Assembly (NCBI GenBank): GCA_947628735.1
Contig: CANRAY010000004.1
Coordinates: forward strand, 67,358 to 100,272
DNA length: 32,915 nt
From: an uncultured Clostridia bacterium
GTDB lineage: Bacteria > Bacillota > Clostridia > TANB77 > CAG-508
Direction of reading: 5' to 3'
A program made the position numbers and the translations under genes. The notes beneath the pieces are model-generated. The model did not search any database, was not told the DNA's origin, and saw nothing but the letters and a program-made list of their open reading frames with translations. Below are positions 17,599-26,311 of the stretch, piece after piece. The first letter of the stretch is position 1. The number at the start of each line of letters is the position of its first letter.

Positions 17599-18006
17599 TT
17601 ATCTCTTACTAAATTGAGGTGCTTTTCTAGATTTTTTAAGACCGTATTTCTTTCTTTCTTTCATACGTGGATCTCTTGTTAAGAATCCAGCAGATTTAAG
17701 AGCAGGTCTATATTCTGAATTTGCTTCTAGTAAAGCTCTTGAGATACCTAAACGAATTGCACCAGCTTGACCTGTGAATCCACCGCCTTTTACATTACAA
17801 ATAACATCATATTTGTCTAATGTATTTGTAACAGTTAGTGGTTGTTTAACAATAACTTTTAAAGTATCTGTTCCTAAATATTCATCAATATTTTTTTCGT
17901 TAATTGTAATAGTTCCATTTCCTTCTGTTAATCTAACTCTAGCTATTGAACTTTTTCTTCTTCCTGTGCCATAAAATGTTATTTTATCTTTTTTTGCTCT
18001 AGGCAT
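17599..18006 (-). CDS. rpsI: 30S ribosomal protein S9
   Basis: The 135 residues match S9 from end to end: [36 protein letters not shown] and the basic tail [25 protein letters not shown], whose final Lys-Arg reaches the P-site tRNA in the ribosome. GGGAGG precedes the ATG. It follows rplM by 22 bases, the standard L13-S9 operon. Confidence 0.98.
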   Translation of the reverse strand: MPRAKKDKITFYGTGRRKSSIARVRLTEGNGTITINEKNIDEYLGTDTLKVIVKQPLTVTNTLDKYDVICNVKGGGFTGQAGAIRLGISRALLEANSEYRPALKSAGFLTRDPRMKERKKYGLKKSRKAPQFSKR

Positions 18007-18028
18007 TTTTATATCCTCCCTTTACTTA

Positions 18029-18463
18029 CTAAAAATTCCAAACTTCTGGTTTTTGAGCAGCATTTTCATGTTCGCTACCAGCATATACTCTTAATTTTTT
18101 AAGCATTTGTCTTCCTAAACTATTGTGTGGAAGCATTCCTTTTACAGCTAACATCATCATTTTTTCAGGATTTTTATTTAATAAATCCCTAGCAGTAATT
18201 TCTTTCATACCACCGATATATCCTGAATGATGTCTATAAACTTTTTGATCTAATTTTTTTCCTGTTAAAGCAACTTTACCACAGTTGATGATAATAACAT
18301 GATCTCCAACATCTAAGTTTGGAGTGTAAGTTGGTTTATGTTTTCCTCTTAGTAATTTGGCAGTTTCTGTTGCAACTCTTCCTAATGGTCTGTCTTCTGC
18401 ATCAATTATATACCATTTGCTTTCAATTTCACTTTTCTTAACACTATATGTTGTATTATTCAT
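18029..18463 (-). CDS. rplM: 50S ribosomal protein L13
   Basis: L13 binds 23S rRNA early in large-subunit assembly. The conserved motifs are present: [46 protein letters not shown] and [19 protein letters not shown] place the start at ATG 18463 ([14 protein letters not shown]), giving 144 residues as usual. An in-frame ATG at 18487 would add eight unconserved residues and run through the GGAGG ribosome site. Confidence 0.96.
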   Translation of the reverse strand: MNNTTYSVKKSEIESKWYIIDAEDRPLGRVATETAKLLRGKHKPTYTPNLDVGDHVIIINCGKVALTGKKLDQKVYRHHSGYIGGMKEITARDLLNKNPEKMMMLAVKGMLPHNSLGRQMLKKLRVYAGSEHENAAQKPEVWNF

Positions 18464-18484
18464 GGTAATATGTATCCTCCATTT

Positions 18485-18570
18485 CATAATTAAAATTTTG
18501 TTATTATATATGAAACCATTGCAAAAACCACCGGGGAGAAGTTTTTACTAGGTAACAATCTACATAATGC
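18485..18570 (-). ncRNA. Structured rplM leader, L13-leader-like
   Basis: Between the promoter and rplM lies an untranslated stretch of about 90 bases, locally richer in G and C than the surrounding DNA. On the minus strand an outer ATTG/CAAT pairing (18556-18559 with 18518-18521) encloses GTTACC and an inner stem AAAAAC/GTTTTT (18541-18546 with 18523-18528), with the loop TTCTCCCCGGTG. In Firmicutes, L13-S9 operons often carry an autoregulatory L13 leader. Position and pairing fit that, but I could not compare with the family model. Confidence 0.5.
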
Positions 18571-18576
18571 TATAAT

Positions 18577-18605
18577 ATTTTATAATAAAAGGAGATAAAA
18601 GTCAA
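18577..18605 (-). promoter_or_regulatory. Promoter of rplM-rpsI
   Basis: On the minus strand TTGACT (18605-18600) and TAAAAT (18582-18577) are separated by 17 bases. A second -10-like TATTAT overlaps just downstream. It lies about 115 bases before rplM, leaving room for the leader. Confidence 0.7.
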
Positions 18606-18643
18606 GCAAAAACGCAGAAAATGTGTAAAATGCATAAAAAAAT

Positions 18644-18687
18644 AAAAAACACCATAAATCTTTATAAAAGCATATACAGTGTTTTTT
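18644..18687 (-). terminator. Terminator of the spoVA operon
   Basis: AAAAAACAC (18644-18652) pairs with GTGTTTTTT (18679-18687) across a 26-base loop; on the minus strand a T-rich tail follows. It ends the spoVAE transcript before the rplM promoter. Confidence 0.65.
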
Positions 18688-18695
18688 ATTTTATA

Positions 18696-19082
18696 TTATT
18701 GTTTTTTTATTTTTGGCTTTGCAATTAAAGAAGCTATATATCCAAAAATAATAGCTGCTGCAATTCCTCCAGCAGAAGCTTTAACTCCACCAGTGAAGGC
18801 ACCTAATAGACCTGAAGACTGAACTTCTTGAATTGCTCCTTTGGCAAGATTAGCACCAAAACCTGTTAAAGGAACAGTAGCGCCACAACCAGCAAAATCA
18901 ATTAAGTATTTATATATACCAAGTCCACCTAAAATAGCTCCGACTGTAACAAATGCTACAAGGATTCTAGCAGGAGTTAGTTTTGTTTTATCAATTAAAA
19001 TTTGACCGATAATACAAATAATACCACCCACTACAAAACATCTTAATAACTGCATCCAATCGATGCTCTGAATAAATTCCAT
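18696..19082 (-). CDS. spoVAE: Stage V sporulation protein AE
   Basis: Small membrane protein of the SpoVA channel that moves dipicolinic acid into the forespore and out on germination. The 128 residues form about four hydrophobic segments with the family motifs GGIICIIGQILID, GCGATVPLTGFGANLAKGA and AGGIAAAIIFGYIASLI. SpoVAC and SpoVAE are related, and this copy shows the shorter AE form. It is last in the operon, 26 bases after spoVAD. Confidence 0.94.
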   Translation of the reverse strand: MEFIQSIDWMQLLRCFVVGGIICIIGQILIDKTKLTPARILVAFVTVGAILGGLGIYKYLIDFAGCGATVPLTGFGANLAKGAIQEVQSSGLLGAFTGGVKASAGGIAAAIIFGYIASLIAKPKIKKQ

Positions 19083-19108
19083 GGTTATAAAATATTCCTT
19101 TCTTTGTT

Positions 19109-20134
19109 TTATTTTTTATCAGAGGGAATCTCATTTTCAATTGCTATTGCATGAGCAATACCAGGAATGGATTCACCTTGTTGAGAACTAGTAGAGTTCA
19201 TTAAAGCACCAGTGGCAATTAATAAAATTCTATTTATCTTTTTATTTTTTAATTCTTGAAAAAAGTATCCAGAGAAAACTGTTCCAATACAAGCGCAACC
19301 ACTTCCACCAGAATGTGTATCTTGGTTTTCTTTATCAAAAATTAATACACCACAATCATTATAATTATTTTTAATGTTATAACCTTTTGTTTCTGCAAGT
19401 TCAGTTAAAATATCTTTTCCAATATATCCAAGGTCACCTGTAATAATTGCGTCATAGTAACTAGGTTTTCTTCCAGTATCCATAAAATGATTAATCATTG
19501 TATCTAAAGCAGCAGGGGCCATAGCAGCTCCCATATTATTAGCGTCCTTAATTCCCATGTCTACAATTTTTCCAGGAGTAATACAAGTAATGTAAGGACC
19601 TGAACCATTTGCACTTAAAATAGCTGCTCCAGAACCAGTTACAGTCCATTGTGCAGTAGGAGGACGTTGATTTCCTAATTCTAGTGGAAAGCGAAATTGC
19701 TTTTCTGCACTACAAAAGTGACTTGATGTAGCACAAAGAACGTTTGAAGCACCTCCACCTTCGATAAATACACTACCTAAACACATACTTTCTACGAATG
19801 TAGAACAGGCTCCAAAAATACCGAAAAATGGCATATTGATTTCTCTTAGACCAAAACTAGAAGAAATACATTGATTCAATAGATCTCCTGCAAAACAAAA
19901 ATTAATATCTGTGGCAGGAATACCAGATTTAGCAATAACTGCATTTACGTTTTCTTTTATAATTTTACTTTCTGCTTTTTCCCATGTTTTTTCTCCCCAA
20001 AACTCATCTTCCAAACATTGATCAAAATATTTTGCAAGTGGTCCTTGTGATTCCTTTGGACCTACTATAGAAGATGTTTCTAAAATAGTAGGAGGGCGAT
20101 CAAACATTATTGTTTGAGTTCCAATATGTTTCAT
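19109..20134 (-). CDS. spoVAD: Stage V sporulation protein AD
   Basis: Soluble DPA-binding component of the SpoVA channel, with a thiolase-like fold. The 341 residues match across the length: TIMFDRPPTILETSSIVGPKE near the start, then DINFCFAGDLLNQCISSSFGLRE, GIFGACSTFVESM, GAMAPAALDTMINHF and THSGGSGCACIGTVFSGYF. The length is that of the family (about 338). The gap to spoVAC is 75 bases and is filled by a REP-like repeat, whereas these genes are normally tightly packed. Confidence 0.96.
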   Translation of the reverse strand: MKHIGTQTIMFDRPPTILETSSIVGPKESQGPLAKYFDQCLEDEFWGEKTWEKAESKIIKENVNAVIAKSGIPATDINFCFAGDLLNQCISSSFGLREINMPFFGIFGACSTFVESMCLGSVFIEGGGASNVLCATSSHFCSAEKQFRFPLELGNQRPPTAQWTVTGSGAAILSANGSGPYITCITPGKIVDMGIKDANNMGAAMAPAALDTMINHFMDTGRKPSYYDAIITGDLGYIGKDILTELAETKGYNIKNNYNDCGVLIFDKENQDTHSGGSGCACIGTVFSGYFFQELKNKKINRILLIATGALMNSTSSQQGESIPGIAHAIAIENEIPSDKK

Positions 20135-20160
20135 AATTATAGTCCTTTCTAAAAAATATA

Positions 20161-20222
20161 TTAAAGGTGTGTCCCTTTAGTGACAAAATTGGCACAAAAA
20201 GGAACGTCCCTAAAGTGACAAA
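20161..20222 (-). repeat. REP-like element, copy A, inside the spoVA operon
   Basis: A repeat of about 60 bases. Read on the minus strand it holds GTCACTTTAGGGAC, then GTTCCTTTTTGTGCC, then GTCACTAAAGGGAC. A second copy lies at 31404-31464 with only a few differences. The two GTCACTWWAGGGAC units are imperfect palindromes. Similar short repeats in Firmicutes are associated with REP-type (RAYT) tyrosine transposases, but no such gene is seen here. It overlaps the 3' end of spoVAC. Confidence 0.85.
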
Positions 20223-20653
20223 GTAGCAATGATGCCGATGATGACAGAAGCGGAAATACCAAATACAAGTACAGGACCTGCTACTGTGAACATTTTTCCA
20301 CCAACTCCCATAATATATCCTTCTGATTTATATTCAATAGCAGGTGATACAATTGAGTTTGCAAAACCTGTAATTGGAATTAATGATCCGGCACCAGCAA
20401 ATTTTCCAATTTTATTGAATATGTTTAGTCCTGTTAAAATTGCTGCAATTCCAATTAAAATAATGGAAACAATTGTAGAAGATGATGTTTCATCTATTCC
20501 TTGAAATTTGCAAAAGTCAAATATTAATTGACCAATAGAACAAATTAAACCTCCTACCCAAAATGCATTGAAACAATTTTTTAAGATAGGTGAGTTAGGA
20601 GATTTTTGGTCAACATAGTTACTATATTCTTGTTTTGTTTCAATTGGTTTCAT
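20210..20653 (-). CDS. spoVAC: Stage V sporulation protein AC
   Basis: Membrane protein of the SpoVA DPA channel; in Bacillus it can act as a mechanosensitive pore. The 147 residues show four to five hydrophobic segments and the family motifs NCFNAFWVGGLICSIGQ, GAGSLIPITGFANSIVSPA and GYIMGVGGKMFTVAGPV. The stop codon (TAG) and the last three residues (Leu-Ser-Leu) are written by the REP-like element, so the original C-terminus was probably replaced on insertion. The length is still normal (about 150). Start behind GGAGG, 11 bases after the dodecin gene. Confidence 0.95.
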   Translation of the reverse strand: MKPIETKQEYSNYVDQKSPNSPILKNCFNAFWVGGLICSIGQLIFDFCKFQGIDETSSSTIVSIILIGIAAILTGLNIFNKIGKFAGAGSLIPITGFANSIVSPAIEYKSEGYIMGVGGKMFTVAGPVLVFGISASVIIGIIATLSL

Positions 20654-20664
20654 AACTCCTCCTT

Positions 20665-20877
20665 TTAATCTCGATCTCTATCAATAACAAATGAAATATC
20701 CAAATCAACATAATATACAGTTAATTTTTTTCCATCTATTTTTGCTCTTTGATCTAAAATTCTTACTGAAGATAAATAATCTATTGTTTTTGAAGCTTCA
20801 GCAACTGCTTGTACAACGGCATCTTTCCATGAAACGTTTGATGTACCAGTAATACTTAAATGTTTTTCAATTCCCAA
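20665..20877 (-). CDS. Dodecin-family small flavin-binding protein
   Basis: A 70-residue protein with the dodecin signature: a short strand, then SNVSWKDAVVQAVAEASKTI with the Trp that stacks on flavin, and strands VRILDQRAKI and KLTVYYVDLDISF. Dodecins form hollow dodecamers that store flavin; ligand and assembly are inferred from the family. The start is TTG 20877, with GGAGG nine bases ahead. It is the first gene of the operon with spoVAC, spoVAD and spoVAE, hence probably made in the forespore. Confidence 0.8.
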   Translation of the reverse strand: MGIEKHLSITGTSNVSWKDAVVQAVAEASKTIDYLSSVRILDQRAKIDGKKLTVYYVDLDISFVIDRDRD

Positions 20878-20937
20878 TTAAAATCAACCTCCAATTTTAT
20901 TAAAAATGAATCTGTTTTTATCTTTTCCCAAAAAAAT

Positions 20938-20965
20938 AAAAATATTACAAAAATGTAATATTTTT
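20938..20965. promoter_or_regulatory. 12-bp inverted repeat in the dodecin/GH18 divergent region
   Basis: AAAAATATTACA and TGTAATATTTTT are exact complements around AAAA. The element lies between two divergently transcribed genes, where a terminator is not expected. It may be an operator, or a terminator shielding one side. No sure promoter for either gene was recognised in this 188-base gap. Confidence 0.5.
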
Positions 20966-21065
20966 TTATGAAAGAAATTTAGTTAATAAAAATTAATTTT
21001 TTTTAAATTCTATTTTCTATTTATTCTTTTTATGATATAGTAATTGTCGAAGAAGGGAGAAAAAT

Positions 21066-22752
21066 ATGTCAAGGAAAGAAAAAAGAGAGAAAAAACAAGG
21101 AAATAGAACTATTGTAAAGCTAATTGTTACATTTTTATTTGTACTAGCTGTATGTATTGTATTAAAATATGCACAAAATTTTATTAGAAATGATATTGTA
21201 GATAGAACAAACTTTATTGTTAATAACAACAATATTACAGCTGATTTAGAAAAGCCAGTATTAATTGAAAATGAAACAGTTTATGTGGCAAAAGAGGATA
21301 TTTCAAACTTCTTTGATCAATATGTGTATTTTGATGAAAAATATAATACAATTGTAACTGGTTCAGAAAAGAGAATTGCAGCATTAGTAGTAGGTGAAAA
21401 TACTATGACTGACAATGGTTCAACTGTTAAAATTTCTGCACCTGTGATTGAAAAAGAGGGTACATATTATTTACCTATTTCAGAATTAGAAGATATTTAT
21501 AATATAAAAGTAGAATATATTGCAAATACTGATAGAGTTATTGTTGAATCAATAGATCGTAAATGTGTTATGGCAGATAGCAATTGTGATAATCAAGTAA
21601 AATACATGCCAACAGGTATTTCTAGAACAGTTGATGAAATAGCAAGAGGTGAATCAGTTGTACTTGTTAATGATAGTGAAGAAAATGGTTGGATAGAGGT
21701 TAGAACAAAAAGAGGAATTTTAGGGTATGTAAAACAAAATTCTCTTACCAATGAAATTGTTATAAGAGATGCTATGGAATCTGTACCAAAAGTAGAAGGA
21801 AAAATTAGTATGGTATGGGATTATTATAGTGAATATGTTGATGCACCTGAAAGAACTGGTCATATAAAAGGAGTTAATGTTGTATCTCCAACAATGTTTG
21901 TATTAGTTGAAAGACGGAAAAGGTAATATTTTAGATAATGCTGGTGATGCAGGAAAAGATTATATTACATGGGCTCATTCTAATGGTTACCAAGTATGGC
22001 CAAGTGTTTCAAATTCATCACAAATAGAAACAACATCAGAAATTATGAGAGATTATAAACTAAGACAAGTATTAATCAATAATATTGTTAGTCTAGTAGT
22101 TAGATATGATTTAGATGGTATTAATATAGATTTTGAATATATGTATGAAGAAGATAAAGATTTGTTTACAAGATTTATTATTGAATTACAACCACGTTTA
22201 AATGAAATGGGAAAAGTACTTTCTGTAGATGTTACAGCTCCTGATGGATCAGCTGAATGGTCAATGTGTTATGATAGACATACTTTAGGTAAAGTGGCAG
22301 ATTATCTTGTATTTATGGCTTATGACCAGCATGGATCTTCTACAGAGGAAGAAGGAACTACTGCAGGATGTGATTGGGTAGAAGCAAACTTGGATAAGTT
22401 TGTAGGAACTCAAGAAGAAATTGCACCTGAAAAAATTATATTAGGAATGCCTTTTTATACTTGGGTTTGGGAAGATGAAGGAGGAGAACCAAGTGCATAT
22501 TATATGAGTGAACTTGATGATTTAATTCCTGAAAATGCTTCTAGAACTTGGGATGATCAATTAAAACAATATGTTGTGGAATACCAAAGCAATGGAAGGA
22601 TCCAAAAAGTTTGGGTTGAAGATGAAAGATCAATAGAAGCAAAACTAGATTTAGCACTTGAATACAAACTTGCTGGAGCAGCTTATTGGGCAAAAGACAG
22701 AGAAATAAATGCAATATGGGATTTAATTTCTGAAAAATTAAATATAGAGTAA
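21066..22752 (+). CDS. SH3 and GH18 cell-wall hydrolase, +1 frameshift at CGGA
   Basis: Membrane-anchored or secreted glycoside hydrolase. Residues 16-36 form a membrane segment or signal. A beta-rich stalk resembling copper-amine-oxidase N-terminal repeats follows (about 50-165), then an SH3b domain (about 180-240), then a GH18 barrel with DGINIDFE at 350-357, Glu357 being the catalytic acid. Related clostridial and bacillar proteins act on peptidoglycan or spore cortex. The frame breaks at 21915-21918: the zero frame reads CGG AAA AGG TAA and stops; one base on, it reads GGA AAA GGT and continues to the stop at 22752. Total length 1687 is 3n+1. The break falls in the first barrel strands (PTMFVL...GKGNILDNAGD), so the unshifted product of 286 residues has no catalytic domain. 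A TTG at 21907 could start a separate protein but lacks an RBS. Confidence 0.85.
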
Positions 22753-22763
22753 TAAATAAAAAA

Positions 22764-22803
22764 ATTACCTCATATACTTATAGTATGTGGGGTGATTTTT
22801 TTG
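22764..22803 (+). terminator. Terminator of GH18 gene containing the next RBS
   Basis: Arms 22764-22777 and 22783-22796 pair over all 14 positions (four G-U) around TTATA, followed by seven T. The 3' arm contains GGGGTGAT, the ribosome site of the next gene. Confidence 0.8.
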
Positions 22804-23841
22804 GCAATTGGATATGTGAAAGAATTAGATGAACCAGTGTCATTTATGGACAAAATTAGATATTATTTTTTGAATGAAATAGAAGTTGAAAAATTTGATG
22901 GAAATTTTATTTTTAGACTTCCTATTTGTGAAAAAAACATGGAAAAAAAGTATGAAAAAATAGTAGAAAAGTTATTGCTGTATTTAAAAAAATATAGAAT
23001 TAAAAGTGTGATTTTCTCAGATAATCTTTCTAATAAAGGAGAAAGCTCAATTATTTTTCGTGATGAGTTTTATAAACGAAATTTTGGACAAGTTGATCAA
23101 AATAAAAAATTGATGCAGTATATGCCATTTGAAATATTAGAATATATTTTACATTTACAACATAGGGATATTAAGCAAGAAGATGTTTATTTTCTAATAA
23201 AAAAAGATTCTCGCATGGATTTTAATTTTTTAGATAAGTTTATTAAAAATTGTAAAACAGTTAATATTATTACGAATGATCTTGCACGTTTTCAAAAAAT
23301 ACAACAAGATTTATATGAACAAGAAAGTATAGTATTAGGAGTATCAAATAATAAAAGTAAATCATTAAGAAAAGCAAAATATATTTTTAATGTAAATATG
23401 AATCAGAAAGATTTATTAAAGTTAAAGATACAAAGAAATTCTATTATTATACATATGCATCCAGGAGTAAAATATGAAGAAAATTGTTTTCAAGGAATTA
23501 ATGTAAATAAGATTTTAATCACAATTCCTGACGAATATGTGGAAAAGCTAGATGCTATTAATGCTATAGATGGAGATAAAATAGATATAGAGAAATTTTA
23601 TGAATCTATTCTGTTAGATAAAATTGAAAAAGAGAAAAATAATTCTTTAGTACAAACAGAGAGCTATATTCGTAATACATATTTTTCATTAGCTAATGAC
23701 ATTATTCAGAAAGATGAAATAAAAATACGTGCATTAGTAGGAAATCATGGAATTATTTCGAAAAATGAAATTATTGAAAATGGAAAAATATTATATGAAA
23801 ATGATAAAAAGTTATATGAAAAGGTTGAATGTGTAAATTAA
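22801..23841 (+). CDS. Uncharacterised protein upstream of ycaO
   Basis: I do not recognise this 346-residue protein. It has no signal peptide or membrane segment and is rich in Lys, Ile and Asn. A central part alternates strand and helix (VNIITNDLARFQKIQQDLYE, then SIVLGVSNNKSKSLRKAKYIF and NSIIIHMHPGVKYEE), suggesting a Rossmann-like fold, and a helical C-terminus follows. I prefer TTG 22801 as start because GGGGTGAT lies eight bases ahead; GTG 22792 is in frame and would add three residues. The ribosome site is inside the preceding terminator stem. It precedes the ycaO gene by 90 bases on the same strand, so a shared role is possible but unproven. Confidence 0.7.
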   Translation: MAIGYVKELDEPVSFMDKIRYYFLNEIEVEKFDGNFIFRLPICEKNMEKKYEKIVEKLLLYLKKYRIKSVIFSDNLSNKGESSIIFRDEFYKRNFGQVDQNKKLMQYMPFEILEYILHLQHRDIKQEDVYFLIKKDSRMDFNFLDKFIKNCKTVNIITNDLARFQKIQQDLYEQESIVLGVSNNKSKSLRKAKYIFNVNMNQKDLLKLKIQRNSIIIHMHPGVKYEENCFQGINVNKILITIPDEYVEKLDAINAIDGDKIDIEKFYESILLDKIEKEKNNSLVQTESYIRNTYFSLANDIIQKDEIKIRALVGNHGIISKNEIIENGKILYENDKKLYEKVECVN

Positions 23842-23931
23842 TAAACTAAAATGGGACTTTTATAAACAAATTCGATTATCTTCGACAAAATATGCTAATA
23901 TTTTCTTATAAAATAAGGAGGTATAAAGTAT

Positions 23932-25722
23932 ATGAATTCTTTAAAGCAAATGAGATACAAAGATGAGGAACCAAAAAATACAGTTAAAAGGCTGAAAGAA
24001 ATTTTGAAAGAAAATGGTATAGAAGTTGAAGAACATTGGATGAAAAGAAGTAGTGTAGGAACTTATTCTTTACGTGTTTGTATTAAGGGAACCGATTTAG
24101 GACAGAATGGAAAAGGAATGACAAAGGAATTTGCAGCTGCAAGTGCTTATGCAGAATTTTTTGAAAGATATCAAAATGGGATTTTGGTATTTCGAGAAGA
24201 AAAACCAACAGAAGAACTTCCTTTTACTTATGGTGCAGATGAAAAAATAATGACAACAGAAGAAGTAGCTGCACAAGATAATTCTTTTTTAGATGAAGTT
24301 GTGATGAGTAATAATTCTTCTAATTTAAAAGGCAAGGAAAGGGAAAAATTTTTTAAAGATTTATTAGGAGAAGATTCTAATGTTATTACTGTACCTTATT
24401 ATAGTGTGAAAAACAAAACGGTAGTTTATATACCACATGTTTTATCATGTCATATTTATAGTACAAATGGTATGTGTGCGGGGAATACACCAGAAGAAGC
24501 AATGATAGAAGGAATTTCAGAAATTTTGGAAAGATATGTTTCAACTAAAATTTTTTATGATAAACCAAGTTTACCTGAAATTCCAAAATTGTATTTGGCT
24601 AATTTTCCAAGAGTAGATGAAATGCTTGAGAAACTACATAATAATAAAGATTTTGTATGTAAATTATTAGATTGTTCTTTAGGGGGAAAATATCCGGTTG
24701 CTGGATTAATGATTATTCAAAAAAACACAGGAAGATTTGGTTTTAAATTGGGGGCTCATCCAGATTATGGAATAGCAATGGAAAGATGTTTTACAGAAGC
24801 GGCACAGGGAATGGATATATATGAATATGCACAAGCTTGTTTGTTTGATTTTAATGATCAAAATATTGAACGAGATGAGAATATAAGGGAATTTCTTTTT
24901 TCAAATGTAGGTACATTACCATATCAGTTAATAGATGACGAAAAAACGTATTCTTTTACTAAAATGCCAGATGTTTCGAATTTGAATAATAAACAAATTT
25001 TGAAGAAAATGGTGAATAGTATTATAAAAGATGGACATGATATTTTAATTAGAGATGTATCAGTTATGGGCTTTCCAAGTTTTCGTATTATTATTCCAGG
25101 AATGACAGAATATGTACATGGTCCAATGGCAGGAAGATTTAATATGTTTGAAGAATTGGAATATTTATTAAAAGATATTCATAGAATTCATTTAAAGAAT
25201 GTAAAACATTTAATTCAATTAATTGAAACGCAAATGAAAGATGTAGGATATGAAGCATTGTATAGTTTTATGAACATTAAAGATATTTCAAAAATGCCAT
25301 GTGAAAATATTGGTATGGGATTAAAATATTTTCTAGCAATGTGTTATATGATGGATGAGCAATATGAAAAGGCTGAAGAAATATTAGAAAATATTGTTTT
25401 TATTTCTGAAAAGTTAGCATTATATCCAGAAGAAAAATCTTTTAGAAGAGCAGTGTATTATTATGCATCTGCTATGAATCGCTTACGTAATCATGAAAAA
25501 GTAATGTATTATATTTCTGTTTTATTTGATAAAGAAATTGCAGATAAAATTAATCAAATTTTTGAAGACAGAGAGAAGATATTAATTAATCAATATTTTA
25601 TTACTCAAGAAGATTATGTTGAGAATGATGATGCCTATTATTTACCATTTATGAAAAAGCTAAGAGAAACACAAAAGAAGAGCTTTATTCAACAGGAAAA
25701 CTTGGAAAAAGTTGTTGAGTAA
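23932..25722 (+). CDS. ycaO: Stand-alone YcaO-domain protein with helical C-terminus
   Basis: YcaO enzymes activate amide oxygens with ATP. The 596 residues have the YcaO core at about 60-430 with the ATP/Mg segments TKEFAAASAYAEFFERY, TPEEAMIEGISEILERY and GIAMERCFTEAAQG, which supply the conserved Glu residues. A helical TPR-like C-terminus (about 455-540, MMDEQYEKAEEILENI) follows. Length and C-terminal repeats match E. coli YcaO, which is linked to S12 methylthiolation by RimO. Azoline-forming YcaO proteins usually have a partner and a precursor peptide nearby; none is visible here. GGAGG precedes the ATG. A weak promoter (TCGACA, 19 bases, TATAAA) lies at 23882-23912. Confidence 0.87.
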   Translation: MNSLKQMRYKDEEPKNTVKRLKEILKENGIEVEEHWMKRSSVGTYSLRVCIKGTDLGQNGKGMTKEFAAASAYAEFFERYQNGILVFREEKPTEELPFTYGADEKIMTTEEVAAQDNSFLDEVVMSNNSSNLKGKEREKFFKDLLGEDSNVITVPYYSVKNKTVVYIPHVLSCHIYSTNGMCAGNTPEEAMIEGISEILERYVSTKIFYDKPSLPEIPKLYLANFPRVDEMLEKLHNNKDFVCKLLDCSLGGKYPVAGLMIIQKNTGRFGFKLGAHPDYGIAMERCFTEAAQGMDIYEYAQACLFDFNDQNIERDENIREFLFSNVGTLPYQLIDDEKTYSFTKMPDVSNLNNKQILKKMVNSIIKDGHDILIRDVSVMGFPSFRIIIPGMTEYVHGPMAGRFNMFEELEYLLKDIHRIHLKNVKHLIQLIETQMKDVGYEALYSFMNIKDISKMPCENIGMGLKYFLAMCYMMDEQYEKAEEILENIVFISEKLALYPEEKSFRRAVYYYASAMNRLRNHEKVMYYISVLFDKEIADKINQIFEDREKILINQYFITQEDYVENDDAYYLPFMKKLRETQKKSFIQQENLEKVVE

Positions 25723-25728
25723 AATATC

Positions 25729-25757
25729 TTGACAAAATGCGAAAATTAGTTTAATAT
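25729..25757 (+). promoter_or_regulatory. Sigma-A promoter of greA
   Basis: Perfect TTGACA at 25729-25734 and TAATAT at 25752-25757, separated by 17 bases, begin seven bases after the ycaO stop. The leader to greA is about 55 bases. Confidence 0.82.
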
Positions 25758-25817
25758 ATATCAAAGTTTCTAAATATAGATACTAATTGATTTAACTTAC
25801 TAAGGAGGTATGACAAA

Positions 25818-26297
25818 ATGGGAAATGAAAAGGAAGTATTATTAACTCAAGAAGGGTATAATAATATTGAAAAAGAACTCGAATATTTGTCAACAGAAAA
25901 GAGAGCTGAAATAGCAGAAAGGATTAAAATTGCTTTAGGATTTGGAGACTTATCAGAAAATTCAGAATATGATGAGGCAAAGAATGCACAGGCAGCAAAC
26001 GAAGCTAAAATAGCAGAATTGGAAAATAAATTGCGTTATGCAAAAATCATAGATGAAACTGAAATTGATACTAAGACAGTACAAGTAGGTAATATTGTAA
26101 AAGTATTAGATATGGAGTTTAATGAAGAAGAGTCTTATACTATAGTAGGTTCAACAGAAGTAGACTTAGCACAAAATAAAATTTCAAATGAATCTCCAAT
26201 AGGTTCAGCGTTGATGGGAGCTAAAAAAGGACAAATCGTAGAAGTTCAGGCACCAGCAGGGGTTATTAAATATAAAATTGTGTCTATTACAAAGTAA
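25818..26297 (+). CDS. greA: Transcription elongation factor GreA
   Basis: GreA enters the secondary channel of RNA polymerase and triggers cleavage of backtracked transcripts. The 159 residues start with [17 protein letters not shown]. The coiled-coil has the loop signature [16 protein letters not shown], with the acidic tip that holds the catalytic metal, followed by the FKBP-like C-terminal domain ([18 protein letters not shown]). The length is standard. It has its own promoter, an AGGAGG site and a perfect terminator. Confidence 0.97.
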   Translation: MGNEKEVLLTQEGYNNIEKELEYLSTEKRAEIAERIKIALGFGDLSENSEYDEAKNAQAANEAKIAELENKLRYAKIIDETEIDTKTVQVGNIVKVLDMEFNEEESYTIVGSTEVDLAQNKISNESPIGSALMGAKKGQIVEVQAPAGVIKYKIVSITK

Positions 26298-26311
26298 AAA
26301 AATATATATAC

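Noticed and set aside
21907..22752. GH18 half as an independent gene starting at TTG 21907
   Set aside because: No ribosome site precedes it, and it would begin in the middle of the first barrel strands; the two halves are colinear with one family.
23932..25722. RiPP (thiazole/oxazole) biosynthetic cluster around ycaO
   Set aside because: No precursor peptide, dehydrogenase, transporter or docking partner is visible nearby, and the C-terminal repeats match stand-alone YcaO.
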